Shown here: in pieces, positions 12,665 through 30,997 of the stretch
Numbering within the stretch: the first letter of the stretch is position 1
Layout: the number at the start of each line of letters is the position of its first letter
From: Antitrichia curtipendula
Taxonomy: Eukaryota > Streptophyta > Bryopsida > Hypnales > Leucodontaceae
NCBI GenBank assembly: GCA_951230915.1
Contig: OX579635.1
Span: forward strand, 39,990,001 to 40,054,000
DNA length: 64,000 nt
Reading direction: 5' to 3'
The notes under the pieces: model-generated
What the model was told of the DNA's origin: nothing
The model's database searches: none
What the model saw: the letters and a program-made list of their open reading frames with translations, nothing else
Made by a program: the position numbers and the translations under genes

Positions 12665-12895
12665 ACATAATAACCTAACTTTCAAAGGACACACCAGTGA
12701 TTGTGGAAACCATCTCTTTGATTACTGGGTGAATCATTTGCTTAAAAAACTGCAAAAAACACTCATTAGAAGTCAAACTATTGTAGAAGACCTCCCCTGT
12801 TCACAACAAAATTTAGATGATGAATAGTTGCATTTCTATCCTACTAGAAGGATTCTTTGTCATCCATTGGACGCCAAATGTTCTTATTGATGTTT
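12665..12895. mobile_element. TTAA-type MITE, family 2 (inverted copy)
   Basis: On the minus strand this matches the family-2 body: TCCAATGGATGACAAAGAAT, 'aggatagaaatgcaac', 'aggggaggtcttctac', 'agtttgacttctaatgag' and 'aaatgattcac'. Its outer end touches the TTAA at 12896-12899 that also bounds the next element. Confidence 0.65.
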
Positions 12896-12899
12896 TTAA

Positions 12900-13543
12900 C
12901 CCTTCAATGCCTAAGGCACCAAATTTTGGTGGCAACAAGACTTTGAAATTAAATAAAACTTAACCAAATTGCTATTTTAGTGGTTTAAATTTTGTCTAAT
13001 ATTCTTTGTGAAGTCAAGTTTTAGCATCAAAAATCCAATTGTAAAAATGAATGATTATGATATTTCTATTCAAGATTTTGTGCAATAGTGTCCATTGCAA
13101 TCTTGACTTTCCATAGTGTTGAATGCTCTTGGAAATGAGCCTCAAATACACTAGATCTTGGACAAAAAATCACATTAGAAATTCATTTACAAAACTGTAG
13201 AGTAGATTTTGAAAAGCCATAAATTGATTGAAATTATGCATGTTAGGCCCTTTATCCTCATATTTCTTTGGTGACCATCTTTTTAGATTTGAGATGTGAA
13301 AAAAGGATTGAAAGACTTCAAATCACTTTTGTAGTTTTAACACCCTCATGGTCAAACATTATTATCTTTCAATCCATAAGTGATGTTGTTGTATTTTCTT
13401 TTCATGTGTGATCCAACATGTCTAGTTTACATTCATACAATTATAATTATAAAAAAATTGATACACCTTATCAAAATGTTGAATTTTTGTTCTATTTAGA
13501 GCAAATTCCTAGAAGCTCAAAAAAGACCTTAGGCATTTAGGGG
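12900..13543. mobile_element. TTAA-flanked element with 17-bp TIR
   Basis: TTAA (12896-12899) precedes CCCTTCAATGCCTAAGG, and CCTTAGGCATTTAGGGG precedes TTAA (13544-13547). The termini are inverted copies with 15 of 17 bases identical. It is 644 bases long with no transposase frame. A second TTAA (13551) follows almost at once. Confidence 0.75.
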
Positions 13544-13547
13544 TTAA

Positions 13548-16134
13548 GGGTTAAAGTATGGATGATAATCAATTGAATAGTACCATAGAGTGTTTTTTAG
13601 ATATCCAGGAATAATTCTCTTGCAAAATAAATTATGCTGAAGTCTTAGATTGTGATTATGATTTTATGCTTGAACAAGACATCATGATTTTGATGCTCCC
13701 CGGTTCTCGACTGCCAAGGAGGCAGTTTACTTCCCAATAGCAGAACAATGAGGTGTGCATAAATAATCTTTTTATAAGCGTTCATCTTAGTTTTCAAAGG
13801 ATCGTAACACCTAAATACATTTTTCAACTGGTCAAGTTCTCTTGAAAGAGAAGCTGAAGCTGCACTTAACCCAATTTCAATTTTATTTTTTGAACTTTTA
13901 TTGAATTAGTTATGAGTTTTTGAATTTGGAACTTTCGGGAGCTCTAAAATGAGGGGCCTAAAATGTTTGCCTTCCGTATATTGAAAACTCTAATACTGTG
14001 TACCTTGTGATTGAAAAGCTTTCAGAATAGGGGCAATTTTTGCACATCCTTCCTTTAATGCATTCATTCATCGCCACCCATTCCTCTGAAACAAGGTTGG
14101 GAAAATGGTGTGGCCCATGCCCGGTATCTCCCGGTTTGCTTCCGTCCCCCACTCATTCTTCACCTCAAGGACACACCAAAGCAAGACAATTCCATGGATT
14201 AATGACTTGGCAGAATCAAGAGCCAACTAACTTGTTAATTGTATGATTAAAAAAATGTAAGAAATGGACCACAAACCAACAAGCCGACAAAATAAAGCAC
14301 GAGTCAACAAGCATGGTGGAAACAGGGTCCTAATGTTTGGAGAGATAATTGTGGTGTGACCCGGCTCTTTTTGTCCTCCCGGCCACCTCCAAGCCTAGGC
14401 ACGGGAGCTTTCCGGTGAATGGATGGGGATGCCCTAACAAACCTACTTAGTTTTGCAAGACCTTTGCCAACAAAGTGTCCAAGCTTACTCTTATAAATGG
14501 TGACAACTATAGATAAAAGTCAACAATGACATCCATGTAAAAGATTTCACTATGCTACTAATAAATTGCGTTGTTTTTATTTATAAGAAAAATGATATTC
14601 TCTTTAAAGACTCAAATTATTTTTAATGATAAAATGAAAGGTAGTGCGGAAGATGCTTAATACGAAAAGATGTATATTGGATGTGAATCACAAAGAAATA
14701 GTAATTTTAAATTTAAATTAATATTAAATATATTTGATGACAATCATGAAATCTAAATATGCTCATCTTTGTCTTTCCCTTAAGTTTGGATTTAATCAAT
14801 GCATGCTAACACTCATTTTGAATGAAGACAACAATTCTATTCCATTATTCTTGTAAGGTGGTGTATTTAAGTATATAGTCACACATGTGCTCAATACACC
14901 ACTCAAAGCTAATTTTTAAAATATATTGAAAGGAAGACAAGTATCAAATTTTGTCTAGTGGTCAATCTCCAAAATCCAATTAAAAAAATTTGAACTGAAA
15001 TTCTTTATGACTATATCATATACTAAAATCTCTCATTCTAATGCATATATATTAGAATCATCATTTCAACAAATGACATGGAATTACAAATATAAATATG
15101 CATATTTTTAATCCATATTTGTATTTGTATACAATATTTATATTTGTATTTATATCCTATATATTAAAGGAGATTGGGTCACTTTTTTCTCTTCATTTTT
15201 CTCCCTTATTTTCAAATGCCAATGTGTGCTATTAATTTTTGTTGCATAATTAAGGTTGAAATGACTTAGCAATCTAATATTGTAGCTTCCTACTAGCTTA
15301 TTAAAATTAAATTAAATTAAAAGGGTGCCTAAATTTTTTGAAAGGCTTATATATATATAAAGAATTGTCTAATTTATAGAAATTAAGCTCGCTCCACACA
15401 ATCTTGTATCTTTTTTTTGCCAATAGCTATAAACATAAATTACAAAAGAAATTACCTTACTATTCTAACCATTCTGAAGGACACTCTCTCACAAATAAAA
15501 CATATCTCTCACGCTCAATAAACCCTAGCACTTAACAAAACCTTGACACAGAACGTATGAAATCATGATCATACAAAGTCACCTTCTTCAATGTTTCAAT
15601 TTTTAGAATTGAATCGAGTTATTGTGATTGTCTCACTAGAATTCAAATTAGATTGGACCTAAAGTTACTAAAGGTATCAAAAGAGTACATACAAGGACAT
15701 AAATGAAAGCCCACGATACATTCATTTACTCTTGTCCATTCAAAAGTTGTGTGGGAACTAAAAGCTCACATTAAGATTCCAAATATCTTCCTACAAGTAC
15801 TTTTAATCCAACATTTGGTGGGACTAGATCTCATGCAAGAATCAAACAAGCAACTCACTTTAGACTTCAACTTTTATAGATAGAATGTAGCTCTTGATTC
15901 CATAATCTTATGCACTTTGGTGTAGGATCTTGAACAAATGATTCATGATTCACATTGAATTTAGAAGAAACATGAAGTTCTTCAAGCATTACGTGCGAAG
16001 TAAGACATTTATTTGTGCCAATCCTTTATGTCCATTTTTTAATTGGTAAACTACAATTCAAAATGATCTCTTTTGCTATATTGTGATACAGATAGGGGGT
16101 ACTAATTTGTGGATCAAAATAGGGTAGTTTTAAA
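13548..16134. other. intergenic, nothing recognised
   Basis: No gene or RNA was seen. A GC-richer patch with intact CpG lies around 14090-14420. The remainder is AT-rich. Confidence 0.45.
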
Positions 16135-16363
16135 CCCTATAAGGACATTGTTGACCACAATGGTATGATGGATGATAGAGAATCCTTCTATCTAGGACAA
16201 AAACACGTATGTTGATCCTTGGAATTTTGTGATAAAAGAAAAAGGCCTTGTACAATAGTTTGACTTCCAATGACTTGCTTTTGGATTTTGGATTTTTTAA
16301 ATAGATGATTCCCACTGTACCACAAAGGATAATTTTCACAATGACCATTTCATCCTTACAAGG
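16135..16363. mobile_element. TTAA-type MITE, family 2
   Basis: The left end is TTAAACCCTATAAGGACATTG and the right end is CATCCTTACAAGG|TTAA. The body has the family words 'agagaatccttctat', 'tgatccttggaattttgtg' and 'atagtttgacttccaatga'. It is about 230 bases and non-coding. Confidence 0.7.
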
Positions 16364-16369
16364 TTAATG

Positions 16370-17424
16370 GCCATAGAGCACTTTTTAGCCCTGGAAGGAC
16401 AAGACCTATTACCAAAGTAATTTGACAAGAAATGATCTAATAATTTACGGACCAATAGATGCATTCTAAATTTCTACGATGATCTGAAATATCATCCATC
16501 AACTACTTTGGGACTGCGGATTCCCTCATCCGGAACTAGACTACCGGTACTAGAGCATGTGACTGCCTCCAGTTTTTTATTCCCAGTACTAAGAACTGAA
16601 TTGCAGATTCTCCTTTTTTTTTTTTTTTTTTTTTTTCCTTTTTCCTTTTCTTCTTCTTTTTGTTTTTAAAAAACAAATGAAAACTTTTGGAATTCCATTG
16701 CCAAACTAAGAGACAATCCAGACCCACCAGCCCTGACTTGCAGCCTTTTGATTGTGTGGAGGGTGGAAGCCGAGAAAAGGGCCGTACGTACAATGATCTC
16801 AGTTGCCTAACTTGCCTTGCTTGCTTGATGCCAGGGTAAAGCTTTTTGGACGACGTGTCTGCATGCCCGCCCTTTTGTTCCCTGCCTGCCTGCCTGGCTC
16901 ATGTGAAGAATAATCTCCGGAATGATTAGGGCTGACGGGAGGGCTTGGACAGCCAGAGGGGAACCAGGGAATAAGTTAGCGTAATAATTTTAAGTTTAAG
17001 TGGTGTGCATGGGCTTGGGCCTGATTTTTTTTCTTCTCACAGCCACCAGCCCACCATGTGGCAGCCATACAAGGAAAGAATTGCCCTGCTGCTCGTGAAA
17101 AAGCTGCAGTGGGTTCCATGCTTTTGTCAACACGAATAAAGGGGCCTCTTTACACCAACACTGCACTCACTAAGTAGTGAAATTAGGTTGCCCCTCACTA
17201 ATTTCTCGACATTCGACACTATATATGGCCCAAATGATTCTCTTGTTCCCAAACCCAAGTGACTAACAACTAAAATCCAATAATAAATCTATTTTTTATT
17301 TATTTATTTTGAGCTTTAATTCCCATTATGGTCATAGCTATTCATTTTTCTTTATTATGATGTATAACTATTAAGTCTTTATGATTCTAGAACTGTCAAT
17401 TTTTGAATCCCTCTATTGGAAATA
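16370..17424. other. intergenic, nothing recognised
   Basis: Contains a T/poly-pyrimidine run near 16614-16660, a short TGCC repeat near 16880-16900 and no gene. Confidence 0.45.
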
Positions 17425-17991
17425 CTACCTCCGTCCCAAAATAAATCCAAGAGTTCCTAGAATTGGCTAGATTAGTGCGTGAGTAGCTCCTCTTTTCAAA
17501 AGATTGTGTAGTTATTGTAGCTTCTACTAAACCCCACTAGGCTTGAAAGAATGAAAGTCAACAGTGAAGCAGCACATGTTGAAAACAAGCAACAAAATAG
17601 ACAAATTTTTGCCTTTTCTAGAATTGCTCGTGCGCTATTAATTTTGATCATTCTTCGAGCAACGTTGGTGCAGTGATGTCCATTGATGTCCTCTGTATTC
17701 AATTCTAACAATGTCCTATGATTCAAGTCTAGAAAATTCTCAAGTAGCAATTTCTGTATAGTTGTGGGTTGCACTCTTTGCCTATGGTTGGGTAGAGGCT
17801 ACGTTTCGATTCCCTTTGCAAGAATCAAATTGCTATATAATCTCTAGAACATGGTATCTTTGGATTCTTTTGCGTCAGGGTGTTCGAACTAGCTTCACAT
17901 TGTTGTCCATCAAGCTGTAGAGAGCAAATTTCGAATTTAATTTGGGACAAGTATATTTGGAACCCTTGTATTTATTTTGAGATGGAGGGAG
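17425..17991. mobile_element. Stowaway-like (Tc1/mariner) MITE, 567 bp
   Basis: TA|CTACCTCCGTCCCAAAATAA begins it and TTATTTTGAGATGGAGGGAG|TA ends it. The two ends are inverted repeats of the classical Stowaway terminus (CTCCCTCCGTYYCAAAATA) with a TA target duplication. No transposase frame is present. Confidence 0.85.
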
Positions 17992-17993
17992 TA

Positions 17994-19018
17994 AATATTC
18001 TTTCCCTTCTAATTTTGCCTTGTGGTTATTTTGACAATATAAGTCAATTTTTGGGGGCATTGTTAGTATGTGTTTAGCTCAATTTTTTCCACCAGAGGGA
18101 TATAGTTAGGACAATGAATTTTTGCAACCTTGAAGAGGACAAGAGGTTTTAGAATTCAGAATAGATGACTAGGTATTTTGTTCCAGTTTTTTTGGCCAAT
18201 TTAAAAAATTCAATGCTATAGTTTGCACATGATCATAATTTGTTTATATGAGGTCAAAGTGCATTTCAAGTATATCCTACACTTCTTTATTGAAGACTTC
18301 CATATACTGATATAGGACAAAAAAACATAAATTTTATGGGTCTTAGATAATGGAAGTGAGAGAGGAAGAAATTGGAGCAAAACATCCTAAATTTGTTAGA
18401 AAATAGAAGGTGAGTGCAACAAAGTAAATCTATGTATCTATAAAATATTATCTCAAAATTAAATTTAGCAAAAAGACTAAATACTAAAACAACTAAATTA
18501 GCTTGATTGGCTTGAATTGGCCACTAATTAATGTCTTTGGTCTTGACCACAAGGCATAAGCCCCTCATGCCCTCTCAAATATATAGTTGGCAATTGGTGC
18601 TTTGAGAATTCATCTAGAATTTGCTCATGTGTTCAAAAGGATTATACTATGGTCATTACTAAAAGACTCATTTTTATATCTTCCACTAACATCCTCTCTT
18701 ATAATTTGGATGTTCACAAACCTCTACTGCTTTTTTTTACACTCTTAAAATAAGCCACACTATGTACTATTATCTTTTTCTAAGGCAAATTCCATGGCTT
18801 TTGAGTATTCTCGACTTTCTCTTTGTGGTGTTACTTTTCTACTGTAGATATAAATAACTTCATTTTCCTTCTATTAATACTCTTGCTACTTATGACACTT
18901 GAAAAATAGACAAATCATGAAGGTACTAGCCCATCCAAACTCAAAAGTCCAAAATTTGCAATTCACATCAATAATATTCTACAAAATTGCTAAATGGAAT
19001 GATTTGTGACAATAATTA
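17994..19018. other. intergenic, nothing recognised
   Basis: AT-rich DNA without a gene, RNA or bounded repeat. Confidence 0.45.
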
Positions 19019-19020
19019 TA

Positions 19021-19102
19021 CTTCCTTTGTCTCAAAATAAATTTGTGGTATTCTAACTAGTTTTTCATTAGAGAACACTGACTTATTTTGAGACAGAGGT
19101 AG
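19021..19102. mobile_element. short Stowaway-like MITE, 82 bp
   Basis: TA|CTTCCTTTGTCTCAAAATAA and TTATTTTGAGACAGAGGTAG|TA are matching inverted ends flanked by TA. Only about 40 bases separate them. It belongs to the same terminus class as the element at 17425. Confidence 0.85.
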
Positions 19103-19104
19103 TA

Positions 19105-20720
19105 GTAGCTATAATAGGAATATGGGATCCATCTATTGCTCAAACAAAGTAAGGAATTCCAAATAAAGTTTCAAATTCACCGACTAGAACTCCAAATTGG
19201 GATTCATAAGGAGATTGCACTAAAATCATAGATGTATGCTACCGCCTCACAACACAAGAAGCTACTATGCACTAAAAAGAGGCTGTTACTACCTGTTTGG
19301 GTATTCCGGTCAATGAAGGCCGTTGATTGTGTTAAAAAAAACAGACCCCCTTGGAGCACCGTCAATTCAAAAAAACAATTTGGGATACGATACAGATACG
19401 GATACAGATATAGTACTGGTACAGATACATATACAACTATATATACATATGTAGCTATGGATACATCTACAACTACAAATATATATATACGGATATGGGA
19501 TATATCCCATATCAATTGCCAACCCCACCCCTACTTCAAAATTATAAAAGGGGGGAGAAGGGGGGGGGGTGAAAAATAGTTTTTAAATAATTTAATTTTT
19601 TAATTTTCTTGAGTTCACCAAGGGGGATAATTGAAAAAATAAATAAATTTGAATGTTATTTATTTATTTTGAGTGCATAGTAACATCTGTGTCACTATGC
19701 TATGCACTCAAAAGAGGCAGTAACTGCCTTCCCTAACAATTTTAGCAATTCCAAACAATTCCTCTGTAAGCAACAACCCATTTCCAGTACCCAATCTAAA
19801 TAAAGAAATAGCCACTTTAGTTTCAAAAGAAACTAAGGCCCTCATACATGTGAGCATACATGTATTTTTTTCTTTTTCTTCAAAAAATGACCTAAATTTT
19901 CTCAAAGAAATATGAATGCACCTTGACAAACTCAAGTTATTTTCTTAAACATCTTCTCCATGAAAGAGCCAATAAAAAACAATCCATGAATCCAACTAGT
20001 TGTACATGGCTCTAAATAAAGTTTTTTTTTTTCAAAACTCCTATACAAAATGAAAATGACGAATTTCTTTCCTTACAAAATTAGAGATTGCATATTCAAT
20101 TTCAAAATGTTGTACTATCCAAAATGAATGTAAGGAGGTTTGAAGAGGCCTTTATGTGAAAAACAAGTATATACCATAGTATGTTTGTAAGCATAGAGCA
20201 TCTTATATCGGAAATGCTTCTTTCTTGCTCATAGATAGATATTACCATTGATTTGAAAATAATAGTTCCATACAAAAGTTGTATTTGACATGTAGAACAA
20301 CTTGGGTTCGAGAATCAATTTAACAAACATGAACAAAGAGAAAATTGGAGCCAAATTCTTCTAGCTATGTAGAAAACAAGCGGCATCTCTTGTGCTTATT
20401 TTTAGAGGTAAGGTAGTATACTTAAATTGTTGTTGTTGATCTAAAAACATTCATTGACAAATCTATCACATAAGATAATATTGGATTTATGAATGTACAA
20501 GCAGTGAACATTTCAAAGTGAAGGAAAATTTTCAAACTTTTAATTAGACTAAAAATTTTCAACTTCAAAAATTCATAACCACTAATTGCACAAGTATCAA
20601 ACAAAATATGAATTACAACATGTTGGATGTAGCTTTAATTGATCTTCAAGCCACCTGAACTCAAAATCCATGACCCACGTTGAAATCTAACTATTCAATT
20701 GACCTCATGGATGGAGATTG
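19105..20720. other. intergenic with a GATACA microsatellite
   Basis: An imperfect six-base repeat (GATACA/GATACG and variants) spans about 19386-19500. It creates open frames rich in Tyr, Thr and Arg on one strand and Val and Tyr on the other, and none is a gene. A G-run lies at 19561-19570. Nothing else was recognised. Confidence 0.6.
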
Positions 20721-21040
20721 ACTTGTTCCCCCAACTACTAGGTCTTTCACACCTCGTCTCCCTAACATCACTTCAAATGCAGAATGTATAAAAAATGACG
20801 TGATTTTATTCCTTGATAGTTCAGTGAACCCCCCACCTACCAAGATTTTCACACTTCATCTCCCTAACGTCACTTTAGATGTAGAATGTATTAGAAATGA
20901 TGTGATTTTATCCCTCAATAGTTCATTGAGCCCCCACCTACCAAGACTTTCACATCTCATCTCCTTAACTATCAATTCAGATGCAAAATGTATTGAACAT
21001 GATGTAATTTTATCCCTCAATAGTCCAATGAGCATATAGC
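20721..21040. repeat. 102-bp tandem repeat, about 3 copies
   Basis: TGATTTTATCCCTCAATAGT (or a close variant) recurs at about 20801, 20901 and 21004. Each copy is accompanied by 'cccccacctaccaag' and a 'cacatctcatctcc' block. The period is a multiple of three, which keeps a 79-codon frame open across the array. I do not call that frame a gene. Confidence 0.8.
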
Positions 21041-21238
21041 TGCATGTGTTTCCAAGCCAAAAAAATGCAAATTTCTAGCTAGATTTATGACCACAGATGT
21101 AGACATGTTGCACATTCTTACCTTTACCTTAATATCTTTGTGAATTTCATGGCAACTTAGCTAATTGCAACAATTGTTCCATTTTAAAGTAAAGTCCTCT
21201 CCAAACTTCCTTGTGTTCAATCAACATCCGTATCTTAA

Positions 21239-21904
21239 CCCCTAAGCGCCCTAGCGCCTCAAAATGGGGTGCCCAGGATTGAAATCTTATGAAAATAAAC
21301 ACCCTATGAATTATGTACTCTCACGAGTTTGTATCGGCAAGTACGAGTTGTTTATGGGTCATGCAGGAATACTGGGCGATCATTGACTGGATTGATGTAA
21401 TTCTGTGGGACCAAATGGCCAGGTAATAGGGTCCATGGGTTTTCCATTTTCTGCGTTCTGAACTATTGCGCGTGGTCTTGCGTAACCAGATGGGACTGAT
21501 GTAATTTTGTCCAAACCAACGAACTTTGGGGCACCAAAAATACTAGTTTCACTTCAATGATAACCCCAAAAATTTGAGTGGACGCCCAGGTATACTATCC
21601 CTAACATTTACCAAAGTTTCATCCCAAAAAGATACGTATTTCATTGAAATTGGTAACCCCGAAGTGAATGAACCCCCCAAATTCCATTGAAATCTCAGAA
21701 GTCAAACATAGTTTGACCATTATAATTTCAAAAACCACATGGTGAAAAGGTCCGAAACTTGGCCACCTTGTGCGAATGCAAGTCCTTCGCCATTTCTAGC
21801 GGTCATTCCTCTCGGATTTTCCGAACCAATCCATGGCGTACAATTACGTGAACACTGGTCCAAGCGAGGCTCAGTTTACTGAAAAATCCCTGGGTGCTCA
21901 AGGG
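21239..21904. mobile_element. TTAA-flanked element, CpG retained
   Basis: TTAA|CCCCTAAGCGCCCTAGCG starts at 21235 and CTGGGTGCTCAAGGG|TTAA ends at 21908. The termini CCCCTAAGCGCCC and CCCTTGAGCACCC are inverted repeats, and both TTAA duplications are intact. At 666 bases it has no coding frame. It keeps many CpGs, unlike the neighbouring copies, which suggests a younger insertion. Confidence 0.75.
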
Positions 21905-21934
21905 TTAAGTGAAGCTATTTGTTTGCTTGTTTTG

Positions 21935-22160
21935 TTTGTTAGAGTGCGATCTCCCAGACCATGCGTCCCTCAATCGCGTGCTTGGTACCGTTGGAAAGCT
22001 CTCTGCGAGGAGGGGTGCACGGGCTTTGTTTCGTGACATTTGGATCTATGGTAGAAAAGATATAGAATTTTAAAAATTTTGTGAGCAAGAAAATTAGAAA
22101 ATTACTTCTACTTTTTGTTTTTGACTGTGGCAACGGCACAGGGCACACTAGTGTAAATTA
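21935..22160. repeat. inverted, CpG-retaining copy of the 12-kb array unit
   Basis: On the minus strand this reads as the unit seen at 11600-12560: TGGATCTATGG, 'tttcgtgacatttgg', 'gaggaggggtgcac' and 'cttggtaccgttggaaagct' are the complement of its landmarks. CpG sites that have become TpG or CpA in the array are still present here. Confidence 0.7.
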
Positions 22161-24489
22161 ATACATTCCTGTAGCTTTTGTCAATGCCAAACCTCCTCCT
22201 CCGTCTTCTTCTGTCCACTCACACCCAATAAAGACAAAGCTGCATCCCTGGTCCCATTTGATGTCCCAAATTGTTGTCCAGTCGAGGCCTGGACTTCTGG
22301 ACAGCCATTGAATCAATGGTGGTGCACACTGCACAACGTCGAGGGTTCCCAGAAAAAGCTCCGTGGGCCGGGTACTTTATAAGCAGGCAGGGAAGCAAGG
22401 GACAGAGAGCGGAATAGTTTATGTTTCACAATTTGAACTAAAGAACTCCGTCGTGCAATCTTTGGAATGTAGCCCCGTAAATGGGACTCACTCATGTGTG
22501 CAGATACAGCCCAGAACTCTGGAGGGCTTAACTTATTGAAAACCGACCTTGGAATCAGTGATGGAAATGCTCTCATCCTCACTGACTCCATTGGTTGAAA
22601 AAAACCCAAATAAAAAAAGATCCCAAGGAATCAGTGAATCACCCTATCGCGCTCACAAGTTCTCAAAGACGGAGTTCCCCGTGATGTTCCCAAGGGAGCA
22701 CCCACGAGGGGAACAACCAGATTCATGGTTCCCTCCGACACCCCTAAAAGATCCCTTGTGCGCTCCCTCCCTTCGTGGAACCCAAAGGAATAAAGCGCTC
22801 CCCAACTGGTTCCCTCGTTCCCTGCAACTCACGGCCGATATCAACTCCCATTCTAGTGACCGGACATAGACGAGAGAGAGAAAAATATTACCGGCTAAAA
22901 CCGGTAACCGTCTCTCACCTCAGCAAAATTGATTCCGCCTCCGGAACATCGCCCCATTCGCCCTTCCACAAAGCGCTGGCGTCCCGGAAGGAACGCAAAG
23001 CCTAAGTTCGCGCTCTGGCACCTTTTATTTTCCCTCCAGGCATCTAACATTTTCCTGCCAATCTTTTTCCGAACTCTGTTGAATTTTTTCCAATTTTTTT
23101 TTTCCCGTTTCTTTTCCCGTTTTTTTCCAATTTTTTCCCGTTTTTTTTTGTGGTGCTTTTCGCTTTGTGCGAAGTAGAGCCACACGTGAGACGGCGTGCG
23201 TCCATGGATCACACGGCTCTCCTCTTCGACGTCGACGAAGAAGAAGGAAGAATCTTTAACTTTTGCGGATCCCTTGCAACCTTTGCCAGAGCATTTGATG
23301 TGCACGGCACAGGCGGAGCCAGGAAGACATAGCGATGAGCCCTCGGAGCTGATGAAGCTCTTACTGGTTTTGAGAGGAAGAATCTTAGTTAAGTTACCTC
23401 TGGTGTTGCTGTGGCGGACTGCACGGAGTTCAACAAGTGTTCGAGATTCTAGCGCTCGGGGTTCAAGTGCTCGTGATTCCAGTGGTTTGGAACTTTGTAG
23501 CGGCCGATCCTCTTTCCGCTTTTCTTGCTAGGATTGTCTATCTGTGGAGTTTCCGACGAGAGGGAGGCCATCTCACTCTTGCTGCTGCGGGCTTCGTGTC
23601 GTTGCCGTGGGAGCGCCAGTCGTCGTCATCTGTTGTGCGCCGGCCTGATGACTACGTGGAGCAGAAATGTGGAGAATGCCGCATTTTATTTCCCTCTAGG
23701 AATGGCAGTCGAGTTGTAGATCCACGGTGGTGAGCGAGGAAGCGGGCGAATCGTTTCCCTTTTTCCCCACCTCACCTATTTTTGTGCTTTATTTTTGCGG
23801 GATTTGCATCTCAAACCTTCAGTAGACTACGTCCTTCTTAGTTCAGGAATCTTAGACTTTGAGCACGCGCGGCATTTCACACGGCAAGTGACAGCGTTGA
23901 TGGATCTCCAAGCAAGCCCTTGCTTCTTCAATTTTTTCCATTAGATTTTTCCTGCAGGTTTGCTGAATCCAGGCCGGTCTCTCGCGTAAACCAAGCTCGT
24001 GAATGCGCTTCCGTGGGATCCATTCCATTGTGAAAATTCATTTCGTTGCACGTAGAATTTTGCGAAGATGAGCATTACTGCGGGGTTTGGCGGCACGACG
24101 TCAAGCTCATGAGCGACTCTTCACCATGACATGCGCACCGCGCCCTTCCTTGGCCGGCGCCTTTGAGAACGTGACTACATCGACACAGTTTAGTACAAGG
24201 CGAAGGAAGAGCACCGTTTTTGTAACTATATCCACGGGAATCCACGCCTTCGCTCAGATTGCGTCTCACCTCGCTGCTTGGAATCGCGACCACCCCGTTT
24301 ATTATGAAACCGTGGGAACCTCCTGCCTCGCTCTTCAGCATGGCCATCTTCCGACGCACACGAGATCTGGCTGCGCACAGCCCGTGCATACCCGGAACGG
24401 ATCAGAGCCAAGGGTTTCCTTGTAAGTGAGGGAAGCCGCTTCGATTTTGTCGTAGAGGAGAAATAAATGCAAGTGAGAGTGTGGAAGTG
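22161..24489. promoter_or_regulatory. upstream region and leader of the SnRK1 gene
   Basis: No coding exon can be defended. The base composition becomes richer in GC and CpG toward the gene. A long pyrimidine tract lies at 23035-23150, followed by a G-box core (CACGTG, 23183-23188). Several ATG triplets (for example 23202 and 24068) would open short upstream frames if transcribed. The transcription start cannot be read from sequence alone. The lysine-rich minus-strand frame over 22895-23305 is just the complement of the pyrimidine tract. Confidence 0.4.
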
Positions 24490-29997
<5,508 letters not shown>

Positions 29998-30615
29998 ATT
30001 TTCTTCATTACGGTCGTGGAGTTGGTGGTGGAGAAATGAAGGACTATTTCGCTCTCAACAGTCGGCCATGAGATTCACGAGTGAAAGCCAGTCAAGTCAG
30101 AAAGCCATATGGTATGGTATTCTAGGATTTCTCGCATTTGGATTATTTGGAAAAGGAATTTCTGGATTAGGACGTTTGCAGTCAAATGTTTTTTATGTTA
30201 AATTGATTAGTGACTGTTCACTGAAAAGGCTTTCAATGATATTTGTGCAGGAGCCGCAAGTGTCGCCGGAACTTGTTTTTTTGGCAATCTCTATTCAATG
30301 CAGTGTTGATCGGTCCTCAGAGAAGATGGAATTGGAGAATGGACTGACCCTATCAGTGCCCCCCTCAGGCATATTGATTTTTTCTAGTGGTCCAAACCCT
30401 AGGCCATGAGTTTGTAGCGATTTTCTAGTGGTACATTTCAATTGTAATTTTGCCATTATTTAAACCTTAGTGATGTAACACAACCTTCAATTTTGACACA
30501 ATAGAAAATATGTTATCAGTTTTGGAACAATTTCCCCTTGGACTAAAGTAAGGTTTTGTGAACTCACATGATTCTATGAACCAAAAATGCCCAACTTACA
30601 ATGAAAAGTGTTGAA
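29998..30615. other. SnRK1 3' flank
   Basis: Probably holds the 3' untranslated region. A 113-codon frame at 30068-30409 has no domain and lies past the family-conserved C-terminus, so it is not called. Confidence 0.5.
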
Positions 30616-30990
30616 CCCCAACAATATGGCATCCTAGCATTCATTGGACAATAAGTGTCCAATGAATGACAAGGAATTTTCCATTGTAAGGATAGAACTA
30701 CAACTATTCATCCTTGGAATTTTTTGTGGAAAGTAGAAAACCCCAACAATACAGCATCCTAGCATTCCTTAACCTAGGAAGGATGCCATGGACAATAAGT
30801 GTTCAATGAATGACAAGGAATTTTTTAGTGTAGGATCAAAATACAACTACTCATCTTTGGAATTTTTTGTGGAAAGTAAAAAACATCTATAGTAGCTTGA
30901 CTTTCAATGAGTACTTTTGGATTTTTTTTATTCCAAATGACTCACGGTTACACAATGCATGATTTTCAAGGTTACCCCTATGTCATTCAA
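30616..30990. mobile_element. family-2 TTAA MITE with internal tandem duplication
   Basis: Two units starting CCCAACAATAyrGCATCCTA (about 30616 and 30741) repeat 125-145 bases, including 'caatgaatgacaaggaattt' and 'ttggaattttttgtgg'. The second unit continues into the rest of the family-2 body ('agtagcttgactttcaatga') and ends at CATTCAAAGG|TTAA (30994-30997). Confidence 0.65.
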
Positions 30991-30997
30991 AGGTTAA

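Noticed and set aside
17770..17835. tRNA-like T-loop word (GTTTCGATTCCC)
   Set aside because: No D-arm, anticodon arm or acceptor stem fits around it, and it is inside a Stowaway-like MITE.
19232..19579. Open frames of 103-115 codons on both strands
   Set aside because: Produced by the GATACA microsatellite; no domain.
20800..21039. 79-codon frame across the 102-bp repeat
   Set aside because: The period is divisible by three, so an open frame is expected by chance.
22895..23305. 136-codon lysine-rich minus-strand frame
   Set aside because: Its Lys/Glu stretch is the complement of the pyrimidine tract upstream of SnRK1.
30068..30409. 113-codon frame after SnRK1
   Set aside because: It lies beyond the conserved C-terminus and its stop, has no domain and fits a 3' untranslated region.
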